Shown here piece by piece: positions 9,477-18,518 of a DNA stretch of 64,000 nucleotides. The notes beneath the pieces are model-generated. The model ran no database searches, had not been told where the DNA came from, and saw only the letters and a program-made list of their open reading frames with translations. The translations under genes and the position numbers were made by a program. Numbering within the stretch: the stretch's first letter is position 1; every line of letters begins with the position of its first letter. The stretch covers positions 3,360,501-3,424,500 of the forward strand of contig OX638356.1 of the NCBI GenBank assembly GCA_951813395.1, given 5' to 3'. Source of the stretch: Longimicrobiales bacterium. GTDB lineage: Bacteria > Gemmatimonadota > Gemmatimonadetes > Longimicrobiales > Gaopeijiaceae.

Positions 9477-10784
9477 GTGATCCCGAACCGACGCCGGTTT
9501 CTCGGTCAGGCCGCGCGGTCGCTGGCCGCAGCGCCCGTAATCCCGGTGGGACGACTGGCAGCCTTGCACGCCCCGGCTCGCTCCACCGAGGCGCGGACCG
9601 TCGCCGACATCGCGCCCCAGGACGCGTGGGTGGCCCGCGCCCGCGCCGAGATCCCGGCAGCCACCGGCAGCGTGTACTTCCAGACCGGCGGCATCGGTCC
9701 GTCTCCGAACGCGGTCATGGCCACCGTCATGGAGCGCCTCGACTTCCAGAACCGGGGTCCCGCCGATCCCCGCTACGCGACGGACATGGCCAGGGTCGAA
9801 CCCGATCTGCGCACGCAACTCGCGCGCGTGTTCGGTGCCGGGGCCGACGAGGTCGCGCTCACGCACAGCACATCGGAGGGGATCTCCATCGTGGCCTGGA
9901 GCCTGAACTGGCAGCCGGGTGACGAGGTGATCATCTCCAACGTGGAGCACCCCGCCAACGTCATCCCGTGGTACGTCCTGCGCGACCGGTTCGGGATCGT
10001 CATCCGGGAGATCGATCTCGCCACTGGGACCTCGCTCATTGACGAGATCAACGCACAGCTGTCCCCCCGGACGCGGATGGTCAGCATCAGCCATGTTTCG
10101 CGGAACAACGGGCGGACGATCCGCACCGGCGAGTCCGCCGAACTCGGCGACCTGCTCCGCGGGCGTGGCGTCCGCTACCACCTGGACGGCGCCCAGGGCC
10201 CGGGTTGCGTCCCGACGGACTTCGGCGCGCTCGGCTGCGACTGCTACTCGACCTGCGGCCACAAGTGGCTGCTCGGCCCCAAGGGCACGGGCGCGCTCTT
10301 CGTGCGGCGTGAACGGCTCGACGACGTGCAGCTCAGCTGGGCGGGCTCCCACAGCCACGCGACCATGGACTACGCGGGCAACTATTCCCTTCTCCCCGGC
10401 GCGGCGCGCTACGAGTTCGGCACGCGCGCGCTGGCCGACTTCGCCGGCCTCGCACGGGCCGTCGAGTGGATGGAGGGTATCGGCCTCGAACGGGTCGACC
10501 GCCGTATCCAGGCGCTGGTCGGCCACGCGATCGAGGCCGTGGAGGCGACCGGCGCCCTCTCGGTGTCGTCCCCCCGCACCCGTCCGGACCGCTCCGGCGT
10601 CTTCGTGCTCCGGCTGCCCGCCGACTGCGACCCCACCGACCTCTACAACGATCTGCGCGACAACGCCGGCATTCTGGCCTCCCCGGTCAGGCAGCCGCGA
10701 GATTTCCGCCTCTCCATACACTTCTTCAACACCCGCGACGAGATCGACGCCGCGATCGCGGCAATCAGCGACCGGTGCCCGTGA
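9477..10784 (+). CDS. Tat-exported class V aminotransferase family protein
   Basis: 435 residues from a GTG at 9477. The first ten residues, MIPNRRRFLG, make a twin-arginine signal, with the hydrophobic stretch and APA cleavage region up to about 37. The PLP fold follows: THSTSEGISIVAWSLNW, VEHPANVIPW, HLDGAQGPG and the lysine in STCGHKWLLGPKGTG (about 263). Closest in layout to isopenicillin-N epimerase/cysteine desulfurase-like enzymes. An exported PLP enzyme must fold in the cytoplasm, which agrees with Tat. Substrate unknown. The S15 peptidase gene starts 37 bases after its stop, so the two may be co-transcribed. Confidence 0.85.
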   Translation: MIPNRRRFLGQAARSLAAAPVIPVGRLAALHAPARSTEARTVADIAPQDAWVARARAEIPAATGSVYFQTGGIGPSPNAVMATVMERLDFQNRGPADPRYATDMARVEPDLRTQLARVFGAGADEVALTHSTSEGISIVAWSLNWQPGDEVIISNVEHPANVIPWYVLRDRFGIVIREIDLATGTSLIDEINAQLSPRTRMVSISHVSRNNGRTIRTGESAELGDLLRGRGVRYHLDGAQGPGCVPTDFGALGCDCYSTCGHKWLLGPKGTGALFVRRERLDDVQLSWAGSHSHATMDYAGNYSLLPGAARYEFGTRALADFAGLARAVEWMEGIGLERVDRRIQALVGHAIEAVEATGALSVSSPRTRPDRSGVFVLRLPADCDPTDLYNDLRDNAGILASPVRQPRDFRLSIHFFNTRDEIDAAIAAISDRCP

Positions 10785-10821
10785 CTTTCCGACGCCCCCA
10801 GCCAACCTCCGGATTCGACTC

Positions 10822-12666
10822 ATGACACTCTTCCGCCCCGCGTCCGCCATCCTCACCCTCCTCGCGCTCGCGACCCCGGCCACCGCCCAGACCGGCCCCG
10901 TCATCGAGGACGGGCAGGCGCAGGTCGTGCCCGCGTTCGCCGACTCGGCCACCTGGATCCGCCACGACCTCTGGGTCGAGACCGAATTCGACAGCGACGG
11001 CGACGGCCGGCCCGACCGTGTGCACGTCGACGTCACCCGCCCGGGACAGACCGACACCGAGGGGCTCACCGTGCCCGTCATCTACGAGACCAGCCCCTAC
11101 TACTCGGGCGTCGCCGGGATCGACCTCGACCACTTCTGGAACCTGCGCCAGGAGGTCGGCGGCGATCCCCCGGCCCGCGACCCCTTCCCGGCGACCATTC
11201 GGCACATCGAGAGCCAGCCGGTCATCTCCAACTCGCACATCCGCACGTGGGTGCCGCGCGGCTTCGCGGTCATCCACTCGCAGTCCCCCGGCACCGGCCA
11301 GTCCCAGGGCTGCCCCACCGTCGGCGGCGCCAACGAGTCGCTCGCGCCCAAGGCCGTCATCGACTGGCTGAACGGCCGCGCCCGAGGCTTCACCACCGTC
11401 GACGGCACAGAACAGGTCGAGGCCTACTGGGCCACCGGCAAGGTCGGCATGACCGGCACCTCCTACAACGGCACCCTGCCCCTGGCCGCCGCGACCACCG
11501 GCGTCGAAGGGCTCGAAGCGATCATTCCGGTCGCCCCCAACACGTCCTACTACCACTACTACCGCTCGAACGGCCTGGTCCGCTCCCCCGGCGGCTACCC
11601 CGGCGAGGACATCGACGTCCTCTTCGACTTCATCTTCAGCGGCTACCCCGACGTGCGCGACTACTGCATCGCCAACGTGCGCGACGAGATGTACTCCGAG
11701 CTCGACCGCACCACCGGCGACTACAACGACTTCTGGGCGGGCCGCGACTACCTGAACCACATCGACGGCGTCCGCGCCGCCACCCTCATGGCCCACGCCT
11801 TCAACGACTGGAACGTGATGCCCGGGCACAGCTACCGCATCACCGAAGCGCTAAAGGCCCGCGACGTCCCCGTCCAGATCTACTATCACCAGGGCGGCCA
11901 CGGCGGTCCCCCGCCCCTCGAGCTCATGAACCGCTGGTTCACCCGCTACGTCCTGGGCGTCGAAAACGGCGTCGAGAACGACCCGCGCGCCTGGATCGTC
12001 CGCGAGGCCGACGACCGCCAGCAGCCCACCGCCTACCCCGACTATCCGCACCCCGAGTCCGAGGGCGTCTCCCTGCATCCCGCGGGCGACGGCAACTGGA
12101 CCGGAACCCTCTCGCTCAACGCCGGCGAGGCGGACGGTACCGGCGGAATCGTGGACAATTTTGCTTTTGAGGGCGGCCAACTCGCCGCGGCAGAATGGTC
12201 GAACCACCGGCTGCTATATGCGACACCGGCACTCCAGCAGCATGTTCACCTCTCGGGCGTGGCCACGGTGCGCGTGCGCGTGGCCGCGGATGCCGACGCT
12301 GCAAACCTCACCGTCTGGCTCGTCTCACTCCCCTGGACCGAAAGCGACGACATCAACGACAACGTCATTACCAAGGGCTGGGCCGACCCGGCCAACGCGG
12401 GGGCGGATGATATTGCGAGCCCGCGGTCCGGCGCGGGCCTCACGCCCGGCGAGTTTGTCGAGCTGGAGTTCGCGATGCAGCCGGACGATCAGGTGATTCC
12501 GGCGGGGGCGCGTATCGGGCTGATGGTGTTTTCGAGCGACAAGTACTTCACGGTGCACCCGGAGCCGGGGACGATGCTGACGGTGGATCTGGGCGCGACG
12601 AGCGTGGAGTTGCCGGTGGTGGGGGGGATTGAGGCGCTGAGGAGGGCGTTCAGGCCGGTGAGTTGA
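10822..12666 (+). CDS. Secreted S15 Xaa-Pro dipeptidyl-peptidase/CocE-like hydrolase
   Basis: 614 residues with a Sec signal peptide (about 1-22, ending ATAQT). The alpha/beta-hydrolase core carries the nucleophile in GMTGTSYNGTLP (Ser near 214), the acid in AFNDWNVMPG (Asp near 329) and the base in QGGHGGPP (His near 360). The C-terminal third (from about 400) is the beta-sandwich seen in PepX/CocE proteins. The sequence motif YRSNGLVRSPGGYPGED resembles PepX rather than cocaine esterase. It would cleave X-Pro dipeptides from peptides outside the cytoplasm. A notable run of high-GC codons fits the local background. Confidence 0.88.
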   Translation: MTLFRPASAILTLLALATPATAQTGPVIEDGQAQVVPAFADSATWIRHDLWVETEFDSDGDGRPDRVHVDVTRPGQTDTEGLTVPVIYETSPYYSGVAGIDLDHFWNLRQEVGGDPPARDPFPATIRHIESQPVISNSHIRTWVPRGFAVIHSQSPGTGQSQGCPTVGGANESLAPKAVIDWLNGRARGFTTVDGTEQVEAYWATGKVGMTGTSYNGTLPLAAATTGVEGLEAIIPVAPNTSYYHYYRSNGLVRSPGGYPGEDIDVLFDFIFSGYPDVRDYCIANVRDEMYSELDRTTGDYNDFWAGRDYLNHIDGVRAATLMAHAFNDWNVMPGHSYRITEALKARDVPVQIYYHQGGHGGPPPLELMNRWFTRYVLGVENGVENDPRAWIVREADDRQQPTAYPDYPHPESEGVSLHPAGDGNWTGTLSLNAGEADGTGGIVDNFAFEGGQLAAAEWSNHRLLYATPALQQHVHLSGVATVRVRVAADADAANLTVWLVSLPWTESDDINDNVITKGWADPANAGADDIASPRSGAGLTPGEFVELEFAMQPDDQVIPAGARIGLMVFSSDKYFTVHPEPGTMLTVDLGATSVELPVVGGIEALRRAFRPVS

Positions 12667-12787
12667 CCTCCAACAGTCATTATGTTGCGTGCACTCGCAC
12701 CGTCACCGCCGCCCCGCTTCCCCATCTCCAACGCCGGTGCCCTGAGGAGGGGCAATCCGACCACTGGTTTGCTTCGACGACACCAAC

Positions 12788-12806
12788 GTAATTATTATGT
12801 AATTAC
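12788..12806. promoter_or_regulatory. Palindromic operator/promoter of mazEF
   Basis: GTAATTA and TAATTAC form a perfect 7-bp inverted repeat around TTATG, ending 27 bases before the mazE start. It is one of the few strongly AT-rich sites in the region. MazE-type antitoxins bind such palindromes over their own promoters, so autoregulation is a reasonable inference. Confidence 0.6.
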
Positions 12807-12833
12807 AGACACCCCTCAAGATTTGAACCCGCA

Positions 12834-13088
12834 ATGCGAACGAGACTCATCAGGATTGGGAATTCACGCGGCGTCCGCATTCCGAAAGCGCTCGTCGAGG
12901 CTGCGGGCCTCAACACCCCCTTGCGGATGCGCGTCGTGGATGCGGGCTTGCTTCTGGAACGCGTTGAGGATGAGCCCAGGGCCGGTTGGGCCGACGCGGC
13001 CAAGAGGCTTGTGGATCGCGGTGACGATGGGCTTCTGGACGACCCGATTCCTACCGTCTTTGACAAGTCGGAGTGGGAATGGGAGTAG
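12834..13088 (+). CDS. mazE: MazE-like antitoxin (AbrB/SpoVT fold)
   Basis: 84 residues. The N-terminal half, RTRLIRIGNSRGVRIPKALV, is the swapped-hairpin AbrB/MazE DNA-binding domain; the acidic C-terminal tail (DDGLLDDPIPTVFDKSEWEWE) is the part expected to sit on the MazF toxin. Its last ten bases overlap the toxin gene, the usual coupling for such pairs. The palindrome at 12788-12806 is the likely binding site. Confidence 0.88.
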   Translation: MRTRLIRIGNSRGVRIPKALVEAAGLNTPLRMRVVDAGLLLERVEDEPRAGWADAAKRLVDRGDDGLLDDPIPTVFDKSEWEWE

Positions 13089-13411
13089 ACCCGCCGCGGC
13101 GGGGCGACGTCTATCTGATCTCGCTGGACCCAACGCGCGGCTCGGAGATCAGGAAGACGCGTCCATGTGTTGTGGTGTCACCGAACGAACTCAACGACCA
13201 CCTGGGGACCTTCCTGGTGGCTCCGATGACGACCGGCGGTCATGCCTATCCGTTTCGGATTGCGTGCCGATTCCAGGACAGGGTCGGGCATGTGGTCTTG
13301 GACCAGTTGCGGGCCGTTGACCGGGGGCGGCTGGTCCGGCGGCTGGGAAAACTGCCCACCTACACGATGGAGGAGGTGCTGAACGTGCTGCAGCGGATGT
13401 TCGCCGGCTGA
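13079..13411 (+). CDS. mazF: MazF/PemK-family endoribonuclease toxin
   Basis: 110 residues from the ATG at 13079, which overlaps the mazE stop; a GTG six bases upstream is also possible. The family hallmarks are present: RRGDVYLISLDPTRGSEIRK (substrate loop with Arg), TRPCVVVSPNELN, LVAPMTT, and GHVVLDQLRAVDRGRL (conserved DQ/R region). It would cut mRNA at short specific sequences and is held inactive by the upstream antitoxin. All key regions seem intact, so the toxin is probably functional. Confidence 0.9.
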   Translation: MGVDPPRRGDVYLISLDPTRGSEIRKTRPCVVVSPNELNDHLGTFLVAPMTTGGHAYPFRIACRFQDRVGHVVLDQLRAVDRGRLVRRLGKLPTYTMEEVLNVLQRMFAG

Positions 13412-13430
13412 CAGCAGACCACACCGCCAC

Positions 13431-15620
13431 CTACCGCCGCCCCTCCGTCGTCACCGCACCATCACCCCCCATGTGACGGTCGAAGAAGTCGTCCGTCGCG
13501 TCGAAGGTGATCAGCCAGCGCTCGTGGAGCAGGAAGTCGTGCACGTCGTCCGGGAAGACGATCAGTTCGTGCGGCACCCCCTGCGCGCGCAGCAGCTGCA
13601 CCAGCCCCACGGTCTGCGAAAACGCCACGTTGCGGTCGTCGTCGCCGTGAATCAGCAGCACCGGCGACGTCCAGTTCTCCACCTCCGACACCGACGACGA
13701 CTGGTACGACACCGTCTCCGGGTCGATCGAGTTCCCCCACAGGTGCACGCCGGCGATGTCGACGCCCGCCGCGAACAGATCCGAGTCCCGCGCCAGCCCC
13801 TGCGCCGTCAGAATCCCGCCGTACGACAGCCCCCAGAGCCCGATTCTGGCCGGGTCCACATCGCCGCGGTCCCGCAGGTACTCGCCGGCCGCCTTGATGT
13901 CGCGGTACTCGGTGTTGCCCAGCCGCCCCCGCCCCGGCGAGTTGCGGAACTCCCGGCCGTACCCGATGCCGCTCCGGTAGTTCACCGACAGCACCACGTA
14001 GCCCTTGTTCGCGAAGTACTGATTCATCGCGTAGGCCATGTGGTAGAAGTGCATGTAGTGGTAGCCGAGCAGCATCTGCCGGCGGGATCCGCCATGGATG
14101 AAGATCATCGCGGGCCGCTTTTCGCCGGGCTGCAGGTCGGGGGGCAGGAAGAGCTGGTTGTAGAACTCGAAGCCGTCTTCGGCCTCGAGGGTGACAGCGC
14201 TGGGGGTGACGTGGTCGTCGAGCGGGAAGCGGCCGGGCAGCTCGCGGATCGTCTTCGCTTCACCGCCATCAGCGGGGACCACGGCCACGGTCAACGGCTG
14301 GCTGGCGTCAGCGTAGAGCACAGCGACATCGCGCCCCGATGCCAGCGCGGCCGGCTGGGTCTCGATGCCGTCGCCGTGCGTTAGCTGCCGCGCCGCTCCG
14401 CCGGATGTGGGCACGCGCCAGAGGTGGCGGCGGTCGATGTCTCCCGCGTTGGTGGCGTAGAAGAGCGTGCGGCCGTCGGGCGACAGCGAGACGTACTCGG
14501 CGATCCCGTCGCCGGGGGTGAGTTCGGAGGGTGTGGCGGGAGCGCCGGTGAGCCCGCCCGCGACGTCGGTCGCGCCGCCGGAAGCCGCGACCGAGTAGTA
14601 CCGCCGCCACGCGTCCGGCTCGGCCTGGAAGATGATGTGGTCGCCCGCCCACATCACCGAACGCACCTCGCGGTGGATCTCGTCGCCGGGCGCGTTGTGC
14701 CACACCTCGCGCGCCTCGCCGGTGCGCGCGTCGCCAACCCAAACCGAGAAGTCGTGGCCGCCCGCAAAACGCGCCTCGGTCATGCCGTCGGGCAGGTCTT
14801 CCGGGCTCGCCTCGCCCAGATCGGCGCGGGCCCCGAAGGGCAGTCCGGGTCTGCGGATGAACGCGACTCGAGTGCCGTCGGGAGACCAGGTCGGGCTCGT
14901 GTCGCGGTCCACCGCCGGTCCCAGGTAGGTGATCCCAGGGTTGGCGGTGTCGTAAACGCCGATGAAGCTGTGATCGCCGCGGTCGCTCACGAAGGCGAGC
15001 CTGCGGGAGTCGGGAGACCAGACCGGGCTGCCCTGGCTGCCGAAGACGCTGAAGAGCGGCCTGTCGGGTTCGACCGTCACCACCCCCGGGTTGACCGGTG
15101 CCCGGTAGATCGCGCCGTCCTTCGCGTAGGCGACCCATTCGCCGTCCGGCGACAGCGCCACGTTCCAGGCCTCGACGACGCGCCAGGGCTCGCCGCCCGC
15201 CGTGCTGACCGCCCACACCGCGCGCTCGGCGCCGCGCGGGTCGCTGGCCGGGTTGGCGATCCAACCTTCCCGGTTGGGCGTGTGACCGCGCAGAAAGACC
15301 AGCGTGGAGCCGTCGTCCGAGACGCGCAGGTTCGAGAGATCGCGCCCGTCGTCGTCCTCGTAGCGCGTGAGCCGCGCCGGCTCGAAGTCCGGCGCCGCAG
15401 CCGTGTAGACGTTGCGCCGTCCCTCCTCGTACTCGATCCAGGCGATCCGGTCGGCGTTCCTGGCCGCGACGAGCTGGACGGGGTAGCCGGGACTCAGCAC
15501 GTCCTCGATCGAGAAGCGCTGGGCCTGCGCGGGCAAGGCGGTGAGCGCCGCAAGGGCGAGGGCGGCAATGGCGGGAGCGGCGAACGCGAAAACGGGAAGA
15601 AAGACGGTACGGCGCTTCAT
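13431..15620 (-). CDS. Secreted S9 prolyl oligopeptidase-family peptidase
   Basis: 729 residues from the ATG at 15618-15620, with GGAG nine bases before. Signal peptide at 1-35 (ending ALPAQAQR). A WD40-like/TolB-type propeller covers about 50-480 (SPDGEWVAYAKDG, SPVWSPDSRRLAFVSDRG, SPTWSPDGTRVAFIRR). The C-terminal hydrolase has Ser in GLWGLSYGGILT (near 598), Asp in HGDDDRNVAF (near 657) and His in DDVHDFLLHERW (near 691). It degrades oligopeptides in the periplasm or outside. The gene stands alone and diverges from the vapBC-like pair over about 97 bases. Confidence 0.9.
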   Translation of the reverse strand: MKRRTVFLPVFAFAAPAIAALALAALTALPAQAQRFSIEDVLSPGYPVQLVAARNADRIAWIEYEEGRRNVYTAAAPDFEPARLTRYEDDDGRDLSNLRVSDDGSTLVFLRGHTPNREGWIANPASDPRGAERAVWAVSTAGGEPWRVVEAWNVALSPDGEWVAYAKDGAIYRAPVNPGVVTVEPDRPLFSVFGSQGSPVWSPDSRRLAFVSDRGDHSFIGVYDTANPGITYLGPAVDRDTSPTWSPDGTRVAFIRRPGLPFGARADLGEASPEDLPDGMTEARFAGGHDFSVWVGDARTGEAREVWHNAPGDEIHREVRSVMWAGDHIIFQAEPDAWRRYYSVAASGGATDVAGGLTGAPATPSELTPGDGIAEYVSLSPDGRTLFYATNAGDIDRRHLWRVPTSGGAARQLTHGDGIETQPAALASGRDVAVLYADASQPLTVAVVPADGGEAKTIRELPGRFPLDDHVTPSAVTLEAEDGFEFYNQLFLPPDLQPGEKRPAMIFIHGGSRRQMLLGYHYMHFYHMAYAMNQYFANKGYVVLSVNYRSGIGYGREFRNSPGRGRLGNTEYRDIKAAGEYLRDRGDVDPARIGLWGLSYGGILTAQGLARDSDLFAAGVDIAGVHLWGNSIDPETVSYQSSSVSEVENWTSPVLLIHGDDDRNVAFSQTVGLVQLLRAQGVPHELIVFPDDVHDFLLHERWLITFDATDDFFDRHMGGDGAVTTEGRR

Positions 15621-15683
15621 GGGTGTACTCCGGCGTTCCTGACGATGCGTGGGGGCTCCCGACACGATGCCACACGGGGAACC

Positions 15684-15717
15684 TTGCGGGCAAAGATGAG
15701 TATGATATACTCAAATC
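15684..15717 (+). promoter_or_regulatory. Promoter with overlapping palindrome for the fused antitoxin gene
   Basis: TGAGTAT and ATACTCA (15697-15713, spacer GAT) make a perfect 7-bp inverted repeat. It covers a TATACT -10 hexamer (15706-15711), with TTGCGG 16 bases upstream as a possible -35. The ATG at 15718 is six bases past the -10 and has no ribosome site, so transcription probably starts at or next to the start codon (leaderless mRNA). The overlap suggests repression by the antitoxin itself. Confidence 0.6.
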
Positions 15718-16158
15718 ATGAGTAAGCGACTGCAGGTAGTGATGTCCGACGCCGACATCGAGGAGGTTCGGGACGCGGCCAGCCGCAACAACGCCACGGT
15801 GTCAGCGTGGGTGCGCCGCACCTTGCGCGATGCGGCGGAGCTTGACCGGCGCGGCGGCGTGGCCGCGGTGCGCGAGGTGCGCCCCGACTACTCCGCCATC
15901 AAGCCGGAATTCCTCCGGTACGTGACGGTCGAGGTGAGGCTACTGGAGGAGAACCTGGAAGCGGTGCGCCGGCGCTACAATCTGCGCGACTGGTCTGCGG
16001 CCGTTAAGGAGGCGGTCTGGAGGCAGTCGATCGTCCCGATGACCAAGGAGGAGGCGCTCGCGATGCAGGGCGTCGGTTGGGAAGGAGATCTCGACGAGAT
16101 GCGGGACAGCGACCCGATCGAAATGATCGACCCGGTCAGACTGCTTGACGAGGAGTGA
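15718..16158 (+). CDS. Fused antitoxin: ribbon-helix-helix domain plus VapB-like domain
   Basis: 146 residues. Residues 1-45 (SKRLQVVMSDADIEEVRDAA, then NNATVSAWVRRTLRDA) read as a CopG-type ribbon-helix-helix. After a short linker, residues 62-146 resemble a second complete antitoxin of the VapB sort: YVTVEVRLLEENLEAVRRRY, WSAAVKEAVWRQ, and the toxin-binding-like tail VGWEGDLDEMRDSD. Typical single-domain relatives have about 70-90 residues, so this looks like a fusion. Its last four bases overlap the PIN-toxin start (GTGA). Likely it neutralises the downstream VapC and represses the promoter palindrome. Confidence 0.75.
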   Translation: MSKRLQVVMSDADIEEVRDAASRNNATVSAWVRRTLRDAAELDRRGGVAAVREVRPDYSAIKPEFLRYVTVEVRLLEENLEAVRRRYNLRDWSAAVKEAVWRQSIVPMTKEEALAMQGVGWEGDLDEMRDSDPIEMIDPVRLLDEE

Positions 16159-16598
16159 TCGTCGACACTTCGGCGTGGGTCGAGTACCTGCGCAAGACGG
16201 GAAGCCCGATCCATCTCGCTCTGCGAGCCAGCGTCCGGAGCGGGCAGTCCGTTGCCACCCCGGCGGCAGTCGTCACGGAACTCCTCTCCGGCAGCCGTAG
16301 CGAGGCGGAAGTCGTCCAGCTCTTACGGTTCCTGAAGCGCTTCGAGATCCTCGAACCCGATTCGCTCGGCGTGTACCAGGGCGCCGCGTGGATCTACCGC
16401 ATCTGTCGCAGGGCAGGATACACGATCCGCTCGACCGTCGATTGCCTGGTGGCCGCAACCGCGCTGGACAAGCGCCGTCCCCTCCTCGCCCGCAACCGTG
16501 ACTTCGCGGTGATCGCACGCCACACCGAACTCGAACTGGTCATCCCGCCGGATCCGGGCCCGCCGAAAAAGCCGCCGCGGGGGTGGTCCGGGGAGTAG
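16155..16598 (+). CDS. vapC: VapC-like PIN-domain ribonuclease toxin
   Basis: 147 residues from a GTG overlapping the antitoxin stop. PIN-domain acidic residues are in place: MIVDTSAWVEYLR (Asp4), TELLSG (Glu about 41), STVDCLVAATAL (Asp about 96) and LARNRDFAVIA (Asp about 116). It would be a Mg-dependent endoribonuclease held in check by the fused antitoxin. The C-terminal tail (PPDPGPPKKPPRGWSGE) is longer and more Pro-rich than usual. Convergent with the amidase gene. Confidence 0.88.
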   Translation: MIVDTSAWVEYLRKTGSPIHLALRASVRSGQSVATPAAVVTELLSGSRSEAEVVQLLRFLKRFEILEPDSLGVYQGAAWIYRICRRAGYTIRSTVDCLVAATALDKRRPLLARNRDFAVIARHTELELVIPPDPGPPKKPPRGWSGE

Positions 16599-16668
16599 GC
16601 GCCCGGTCGCGGGGCCGGGCGACCCGGCTGCCTCACCCCGCGCGAACCCCGGACTTCGCGCCGCTTCT

Positions 16669-18480
16669 CTACCCGGTCGGTGGGCGGTGGTGATACACGC
16701 CGAGCCGCTCCTCGAGCGCCCGGGCCAGCGCGAGGATCTTGCCCTCTTCGAAGAGTCGGCCATGAAAAGCCACATTACGCGTGATCGTGTGCGGCTCTCC
16801 CTGCGGATCGTCCGGGATCGGGCCCGTGCTTCGGGTCGGGCTTTCGTCCAGGCCGGCGCGGAGGGTGATCCCCGGGTGTCCGGTGTAGTTCATCGCCATC
16901 AGCAGCTCGAACGAGCCGTAGGTGGGGGCGAAGAGGGCGTCGACGTCGCTGTAGATGCGGTGAAACTCGTGCATGAGCCCGCGCCTGAGACGCTCGGCCT
17001 GCAGGTAGTCGACCGCCGAAAGCAGCCGGGCCTGCCGCCATACGTTGGGCCAGCCCTCGGGGGGCAGCTGGTCGTCGCGGCCGTCGAGGGTCAGCGCCTC
17101 GTAGATCGTGGCGGCCTCGACGAAGAGATTGGCAATGAGCGCCCGGTAGGGGAACGGCGGCAGCTCGACCTCGACCATTTCGACATCCAGCGCGCGGAGG
17201 GCGTCCAGCGCCTCCAGGTGGGCGTCGGCGACCTGGACGGCGGCGCCGGGTCCGAAGCCGACTTCGCGGAACCAGTCCGGCGAGTAACCGATGCGGAGGG
17301 TGCGCAGGTCCAGCCCGGCATCGTAGTCGAAGCCCATGTCGATGGAGGACGCCGAGGTCGGATCCGGGCCGTTGATCGCGGCCATGACGGGGACCGCATC
17401 CTCGACGCGGCGGGTGAGGGGGCCGATCCGGTCGAGGCTGGGGGTCAGCGGCATGGCGCCCTCGGTGGGCACCCGCCCGAAAGTCGCGCGCAGGCCGACA
17501 ACGCCGCACTGGTCGGCGGGGTTGAGGATGGAGCCCAGGCTGTCGGTCCCGATCGAGAACGAGCACAGCGCGGCGGCGGTCGCCGATCCCGGCCCGGCGC
17601 TGGACCCACCTGCGTGTTCCTCGGTGTTCCAGGGGTTGCGGACCTTGCCGCCGTACCAGCGGTAGCCGTTGGCGAGGCTGGCGGTGGCGAGCTTGCCGAG
17701 CAGCACCGCGCCCGCGTCGCGCAGCATGGTGACGATGCGGGCGTCGGTGGACGGAACGCGGTCGCGGTAGGGAGCGGCGCCCCAGGTCGTTGGGATCCCG
17801 GCCGTATCGAAGCAGTCCTTGATCCCGTACGGTATGCCGTGCAGTTCGCCCCGGTAGCGGCAGGCGGCCAGTTCGCGATCCGACTCGGCCGCCTGCGCCA
17901 GCGCGTGATCCGCGGTGACGGTGATGTAGCAGTAGAGGTCGGGCGCGAGGCGTTCGATGCGGTTCAGGTAGATCTGGGTGAGGCGGCGGCTGGTGATCCG
18001 GCCCATGCGGATCCAGTGGGCCTGTTCGCGGACCGAGGCGTAGGCGATGTCGGCCTCGTCGTCCGGGAGCGGGCCGGGGTCCGCGGCGGAGAGCTCGGTC
18101 CGGTCGTCCTGTGCGGGATACGACACCCCGGGCAGGCGCGGATCGAAGGTGATCGCCGGCTGGAGGCCGAGTTCCCGCGGCACCTCCCGGAGCTGGCGCA
18201 CGCCGGCGACCTGGCCGCCGATCGACTGGAGCAGCTGTTCGCGCTCTTCGTCGGTGTAGGTCACGGCGTGAAGCTTTTCGGCCTCGGCGATGGTGGCGGC
18301 GGTGATGTCGGCGGACGGCTGGGCGGTCGGCGCTGCGGATTCGGGAGCCGACGTGTCGGGGTCGGCAGCAGACGCGTTCGCACCGGGCGCTGCCGACGCC
18401 TCGCCGGAGTCCGGCTGGCAGGCAAGGGTGCCTGCGGCGAGCGCTGCCGAGCTGGCCAGAAAGTCCCGCCGCGAGGTCAT
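16669..18480 (-). CDS. Tat-exported amidase lipoprotein
   Basis: 603 residues. The N-terminus MTSRRDFLAS is a twin-arginine signal and LAC at about 18-20 is a lipobox, so the enzyme is likely an exported lipoprotein. A low-complexity Ala/Pro/Ser stretch (22-60) acts as a tether. The amidase-signature catalytic set is visible: Lys in GIKDCFDTAG (about 220), GGSSAGPGSA (about 292) and SIGTDSLGSIL with the cis-Ser/Ser pair (about 311). It hydrolyses amides; the natural substrate is unknown. The ureohydrolase gene ends 27 bases upstream, which indicates an operon of two exported C-N hydrolases. Confidence 0.88.
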   Translation of the reverse strand: MTSRRDFLASSAALAAGTLACQPDSGEASAAPGANASAADPDTSAPESAAPTAQPSADITAATIAEAEKLHAVTYTDEEREQLLQSIGGQVAGVRQLREVPRELGLQPAITFDPRLPGVSYPAQDDRTELSAADPGPLPDDEADIAYASVREQAHWIRMGRITSRRLTQIYLNRIERLAPDLYCYITVTADHALAQAAESDRELAACRYRGELHGIPYGIKDCFDTAGIPTTWGAAPYRDRVPSTDARIVTMLRDAGAVLLGKLATASLANGYRWYGGKVRNPWNTEEHAGGSSAGPGSATAAALCSFSIGTDSLGSILNPADQCGVVGLRATFGRVPTEGAMPLTPSLDRIGPLTRRVEDAVPVMAAINGPDPTSASSIDMGFDYDAGLDLRTLRIGYSPDWFREVGFGPGAAVQVADAHLEALDALRALDVEMVEVELPPFPYRALIANLFVEAATIYEALTLDGRDDQLPPEGWPNVWRQARLLSAVDYLQAERLRRGLMHEFHRIYSDVDALFAPTYGSFELLMAMNYTGHPGITLRAGLDESPTRSTGPIPDDPQGEPHTITRNVAFHGRLFEEGKILALARALEERLGVYHHRPPTG

Positions 18481-18518
18481 CGGGCCTACCGCCGCGAGGT
18501 CATCGGCCTACCGCCGCG
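18466..18518. repeat. 22/23-nt tandem duplication at the amidase start
   Basis: Copies at 18466-18488 (23 nt) and 18489-18510 (22 nt) differ by one G, followed by 8 nt of a third. The unit contains the amidase start codon and the first codons, so the upstream copy makes a six-codon mini-frame (ATG at 18501-18503 to a TAG) between the two genes. Confidence 0.75.
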
